This document shows, piece by piece, positions 6,223 to 8,565 of a DNA stretch of 8,565 bases. Both the position numbers and the translations under genes were made by a program. This DNA is from Phycisphaerales bacterium (lineage in GTDB: Bacteria; Planctomycetota; Phycisphaerae; Phycisphaerales; SM1A02). The stretch is taken from NCBI GenBank assembly GCA_007135295.1, contig SLJD01000053.1:1-8565 (forward strand). Direction: 5' to 3'. Within the stretch, counting starts at the first letter, position 1. Each line of letters opens with the position of its first letter. Under the pieces are notes generated by a model. That model saw only the letters and a list, made by a program, of their open reading frames with translations. It did no database searches and was not told the origin of the DNA.

Positions 6223-7437
6223 ATGCCTCACGAGGACGTTCCGCTCAAAGAATTCGCCGCCCGCCGCCGCAAACTGCTCACCGCGCTGAAGCGGTCGGCC
6301 GCGCTCGTCTTCGCCGGCCCCGCCCCGTCGGATCACGACACGCCCTTTCGCCCGCATCCGCATTTCGAGTACCTGACAGGCCTGGTCGATGAGCCGGACG
6401 CTGTGCTGCGCCTTGATCCGACGCATCCCGTTGAATCACGCCGCGTCATGCTCTTTCTTCGCCCGCTCAATCCCGAAGTCGAGAAATGGGACGGCTACCG
6501 CGACGCGATCGGAAGCGACCTGCGCGAGCGGCTCGGCATCCAGAGCATCTTCCGGCTGCCGATGCTCGGCCGTTTTCTCAATGACAGCGCGCAGCGCACC
6601 CGTTCGCTGGCCTGCCTGCACCCGCTTGCCCAGTACGATCAGCCGATCTCGCCGGACCTTGAACTGTACAGGAAGGTCGCTGAACGCGTCCCGGGCGTGT
6701 CGATCGAGGACCGCTCCGACCTGCTGACGGACCTGCGGTGCGTGAAATCGAAAGCCGAGATCGACCAGATCCAGCACGCGGTCGACATCACGGCCGACGG
6801 CTTTCAGAACGTCTTGACGAACGTCCGGCCGGGCATGCGCGAGTACGAGGTGCAGGACCTGCTCGAACACACGTACCGCAGCCACGGGTCAAGGCGGACG
6901 GCGTTTCAGACCATCGCCGGCTCCGGGATCAACAGCACCGTCCTGCACTACCGCGACAACGACGGCGTGGTCGAGGACGGCGACCTGATCTGCATCGACT
7001 CCGGCGCGGTCTGGAACGGGTACGCCGCGGACGTCACACGTACGATCCCCGCCAGCGGCACGTTCACGGATCGCCAGCGCGAGGTCTACGAACTCGTTCT
7101 CAAGGCGCAGGAGGCGGCGATCAAGGCGATCACCCCCGGCGCTCGAATGAATGAAATCGACCAGGCCGCCCGGGCCGTCATCACGAAGGCCGGCTACGGC
7201 GATGCGTTCATCCATTCGATCGGCCACCACCTCGGCCTGGAAACGCACGACCCCGCCCCCGACGCACCGCTCAAGGCCGGGGCGGTGCTGACCATCGAGC
7301 CGGGCGTGTACCTTCCCGATGAAGCGATCGGCGTGCGCATCGAAGACGACGTCGTCGTCACGAAACAGGGGTGCCGCAACCTCTCCCGGAACATCCCCAA
7401 GACCGTCCGCGAAATTGAACAGGCGATGAAGCGATGA
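6223..7437 (+). CDS. pepP: Xaa-Pro aminopeptidase (aminopeptidase P, M24B)
   Basis: This dinuclear metal peptidase (usually Mn) removes the N-terminal residue from peptides whose second residue is proline, finishing cytoplasmic peptide turnover. The protein has 404 residues. An N-terminal AMP_N domain (about 5-135) includes H-F-E-Y-L-T-G (47-53). The C-terminal pita-bread domain starts near 175. The metal ligands are all present: D259 (I-D-S-G-A), D270 (A-D-V-T-R-T), H335 (G-H-H-L-G-L), E359 (I-E-P-G-V-Y) and E374 (R-I-E-D-D). The substrate-site histidines H242 (V-L-H-Y) and H342 (T-H-D) are also conserved, as is N-S-T-V-L-H-Y (237-243). The length is slightly below the 440 residues of the E. 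coli enzyme. The start is fixed by AGGAG 5 bases upstream. No signal peptide is seen. A small ORF overlaps its stop codon and the methyltransferase gene follows after 64 bases, suggesting one transcript. Confidence 0.96.
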   Translation: MPHEDVPLKEFAARRRKLLTALKRSAALVFAGPAPSDHDTPFRPHPHFEYLTGLVDEPDAVLRLDPTHPVESRRVMLFLRPLNPEVEKWDGYRDAIGSDLRERLGIQSIFRLPMLGRFLNDSAQRTRSLACLHPLAQYDQPISPDLELYRKVAERVPGVSIEDRSDLLTDLRCVKSKAEIDQIQHAVDITADGFQNVLTNVRPGMREYEVQDLLEHTYRSHGSRRTAFQTIAGSGINSTVLHYRDNDGVVEDGDLICIDSGAVWNGYAADVTRTIPASGTFTDRQREVYELVLKAQEAAIKAITPGARMNEIDQAARAVITKAGYGDAFIHSIGHHLGLETHDPAPDAPLKAGAVLTIEPGVYLPDEAIGVRIEDDVVVTKQGCRNLSRNIPKTVREIEQAMKR

Positions 7438-7505
7438 TGATCGTGCCCGCCATGGAAGTACATCGTGCCATCGACGGTCACAGCGCCATGCGTCGTCAGC
7501 CATGA
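7434..7505 (+). CDS. Possible 23-codon bridging ORF
   Basis: A 23-codon frame beginning ATG-ATG overlaps the pepP stop as ATGA (7434-7437). It ends in a TGA that overlaps the methyltransferase ATG, again as ATGA (7502-7505). The peptide, beginning M-M-I-V-P-A and ending M-R-R-Q-P, resembles nothing I know. Its third-position G/C is about 65 percent, below the neighbours, so it may not be a selected protein. Its value could be to carry ribosomes from pepP to the methyltransferase, which lacks a visible Shine-Dalgarno. Confidence 0.3.
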   Translation: MMIVPAMEVHRAIDGHSAMRRQP

Positions 7506-8275
7506 CCGGCGCGACGCCCGGCGAACCGCAGATGCTGACCGGCCGCGTGCTGACGCCGGAGAAGATGGACGCCCCGGACGTTGACGCTGCTGCGCTCGAT
7601 GAAGCGCTGCGGTTTCTGCGGCTGGCGAACCGGACCGGCGCGGGCGTTCGCGCCGCGATGCGTCCGCTGCGGCAATGGATCGAGGAAGGCGAACAGCGCG
7701 GCGTGCTGGATGACCCCATTCAGGTGCTCGATCTCGCGACCGGCTCGGCGGACATTCCCCTGGCGATGGTGCACTGGGCGCAACAGACCGGCCGCCGACT
7801 GCACGTCACCGCGATCGACAACCACCGGACCACGCTCGATCTCGCCCGCCGGCATGTCGCGCAGCATCCCGATCTCGCCCCGCATATCACGATCGCGGAG
7901 GCCGATGCCCGGTCGCTGACCGACCGGTACGACGCCGGCTCGTTCGACTTCTGCCACGCCGGGCTGTTCCTCCACCACCTGCGCGACATGGAAGCGTTGA
8001 CCGTACTTCGGATCATGCAGCGACTCGGCCGGCACGGACTGATCTGGAACGACCTCGTCCGGTCGCCGCTGGCGATGGGCATCGTCCGATCGGTCGCATG
8101 GCTCACCCCGCCGATCGCTCGCCATGACGCCGTGGTCAGCGTGCAGGCCGCCTTCACAAAGAAGGAGGCGATGGACTTTGCCCGGCGGGTGGATCTGGAG
8201 AACATCCGGTACCGCCGTCACCTCGGCTACCGCTTCACGCTGACCAGCCGCCCCGACGCGTCGCTCGCCGGATGA
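7502..8275 (+). CDS. Class I SAM-dependent methyltransferase
   Basis: This is a 257-residue Rossmann-fold methyltransferase. Motif I is V-L-D-L-A-T-G-S-A-D (75-84), binding S-adenosylmethionine. The ribose-binding acidic residue is in A-I-D-N (104-107). A-D-A-R-S-L (134-139) and F-D-F-C-H-A-G-L-F-L-H-H-L (148-160) are motifs II/III. The N-terminal R-V-L-T-P-E-K-M-D (15-23) and the C-terminal R-H-D-A-V-V-S-V (207-214) with Y-R-F-T-L (243-247) resemble a subgroup I associate with natural-product and quinone-like modification, including loci with type III polyketide synthases; no such partner is visible here. The substrate is unknown. The ATG at 7502 has no clear ribosome site. The ATG at 7532 is an alternative; the ATG at 7565 would cut off the conserved R-V-L-T-P-E segment. 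Translation may be coupled to the bridging ORF. Confidence 0.88.
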   Translation: MTGATPGEPQMLTGRVLTPEKMDAPDVDAAALDEALRFLRLANRTGAGVRAAMRPLRQWIEEGEQRGVLDDPIQVLDLATGSADIPLAMVHWAQQTGRRLHVTAIDNHRTTLDLARRHVAQHPDLAPHITIAEADARSLTDRYDAGSFDFCHAGLFLHHLRDMEALTVLRIMQRLGRHGLIWNDLVRSPLAMGIVRSVAWLTPPIARHDAVVSVQAAFTKKEAMDFARRVDLENIRYRRHLGYRFTLTSRPDASLAG

Positions 8276-8294
8276 GGTGCTCGCCGGGTAAGGT
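8263..8294 (+). repeat. 16-bp tandem repeat across the methyltransferase stop codon
   Basis: GCTCGCCGGATGAGGT (8263-8278) is followed immediately by GCTCGCCGGGTAAGGT (8279-8294), identical at 14 of 16 positions. The first copy holds the TGA stop codon. It looks like a small slippage duplication. Confidence 0.65.
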
Positions 8295-8327
8295 GACGGA
8301 GCCGCGCAGTCAGTCCACCGCCTTCGT

Positions 8328-8565
8328 TCAGTACATCACCATCCGGCTGCTCGATGAGGAATCGACGAAGTTCAGGTCGTCCGGAAGCCGTCCGAGCCGC
8401 CGGACCTGCTCTTCATCAAGCATGTTGCGCAGCCGCCGCGCCGTCTTGATGTTCAGTTCGCTGCGATGGAAGCGGATCACGTCGATGCGGCCCTGATCGC
8501 GCCGGCGGGCGCTCCAGTCCTCGGGGTTGAAGCCGGCCGACTGCGAGCGCAGCGAGTCCGCTTCC
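8328..8565 (-). CDS. Hypothetical protein, C-terminal fragment at window edge
   Basis: Reading the minus strand from 8564 gives an open frame of 78 codons ending in TGA at 8328-8330; the 5' part lies beyond the window. About 86 percent of third positions are G or C by hand count, matching the confident genes here, and the residue mix is normal for a soluble protein. The fragment includes F-N-P-E-D-W-S-A-R-R-R-D-Q-G-R (12-26), an Arg-rich helix-prone segment ending R-R-L-R-N-M-L-D-E-E-Q-V-R-R-L (43-57), and a Ser-rich tail ending R-M-V-M-Y. I do not recognise the family. It converges on the methyltransferase gene with 52 bases between stops and no clear terminator. An overlapping plus-strand frame (8272-8496) is Ser/Arg-rich and is rejected. 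Confidence 0.65.
   Translation of the reverse strand, partial: EADSLRSQSAGFNPEDWSARRRDQGRIDVIRFHRSELNIKTARRLRNMLDEEQVRRLGRLPDDLNFVDSSSSSRMVMY

Noticed and set aside
8272..8496. Plus-strand frame of 74 codons after the methyltransferase
   Set aside because: It is Ser/Arg-rich, lacks a ribosome site and overlaps a better-supported minus-strand gene fragment.

Overview
The window is a gene-dense, high-GC bacterial chromosome segment with mostly G/C third codon positions. I place it tentatively in Planctomycetota, perhaps a Phycisphaerae-like lineage. The reasons are the double-module ABC-2 permease, the class IV-type deacetylase, the SDR-DUF2867 fusion and the overall composition. No rRNA, marker gene or mobile element is present to confirm this. 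I see no tRNA, rRNA, CRISPR array, insertion sequence or phage gene.

Left part (1-2563, plus strand). The 3' portion of an ABC-2 type permease gene with two homologous permease modules enters from the left edge. Eighteen bases later comes a GTG-started gene for an MmcB-like, PD-(D/E)XK-fold putative nuclease or DNA-repair protein. The two look like one transcription unit. Middle (2490-5233). A minus-strand class IV (HDAC11-like) deacetylase gene converges on, and overlaps, the MmcB-like gene by 74 bp. It is divergent from a plus-strand gene for an NAD(P)-binding SDR fused to DUF2867. The roughly 155-bp divergent region holds a candidate -10 box for the deacetylase gene and a 12-bp inverted repeat.

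Right part (5234-8565). A 305-bp gene-free stretch with several potential RNA hairpins precedes a GNAT N-acetyltransferase gene, whose start is set by a clear Shine-Dalgarno. Then come a gene for aminopeptidase P (pepP, all metal ligands present) and one for a class I SAM methyltransferase. A 23-codon ORF bridges these last two, with ATGA overlaps at both ends. At the right edge an unlisted minus-strand gene fragment (78 C-terminal codons) converges on the methyltransferase gene.

Taken together this looks like ordinary chromosome: transport, DNA repair, protein acetylation and deacetylation, redox metabolism, peptide turnover and methylation. No defence or biosynthetic system is evident. The most interesting items are the bridging micro-ORF, the structured 5234-5538 leader, the divergent inverted repeat, the antisense-overlapping 3' ends and the large insertion in the MmcB-like protein.
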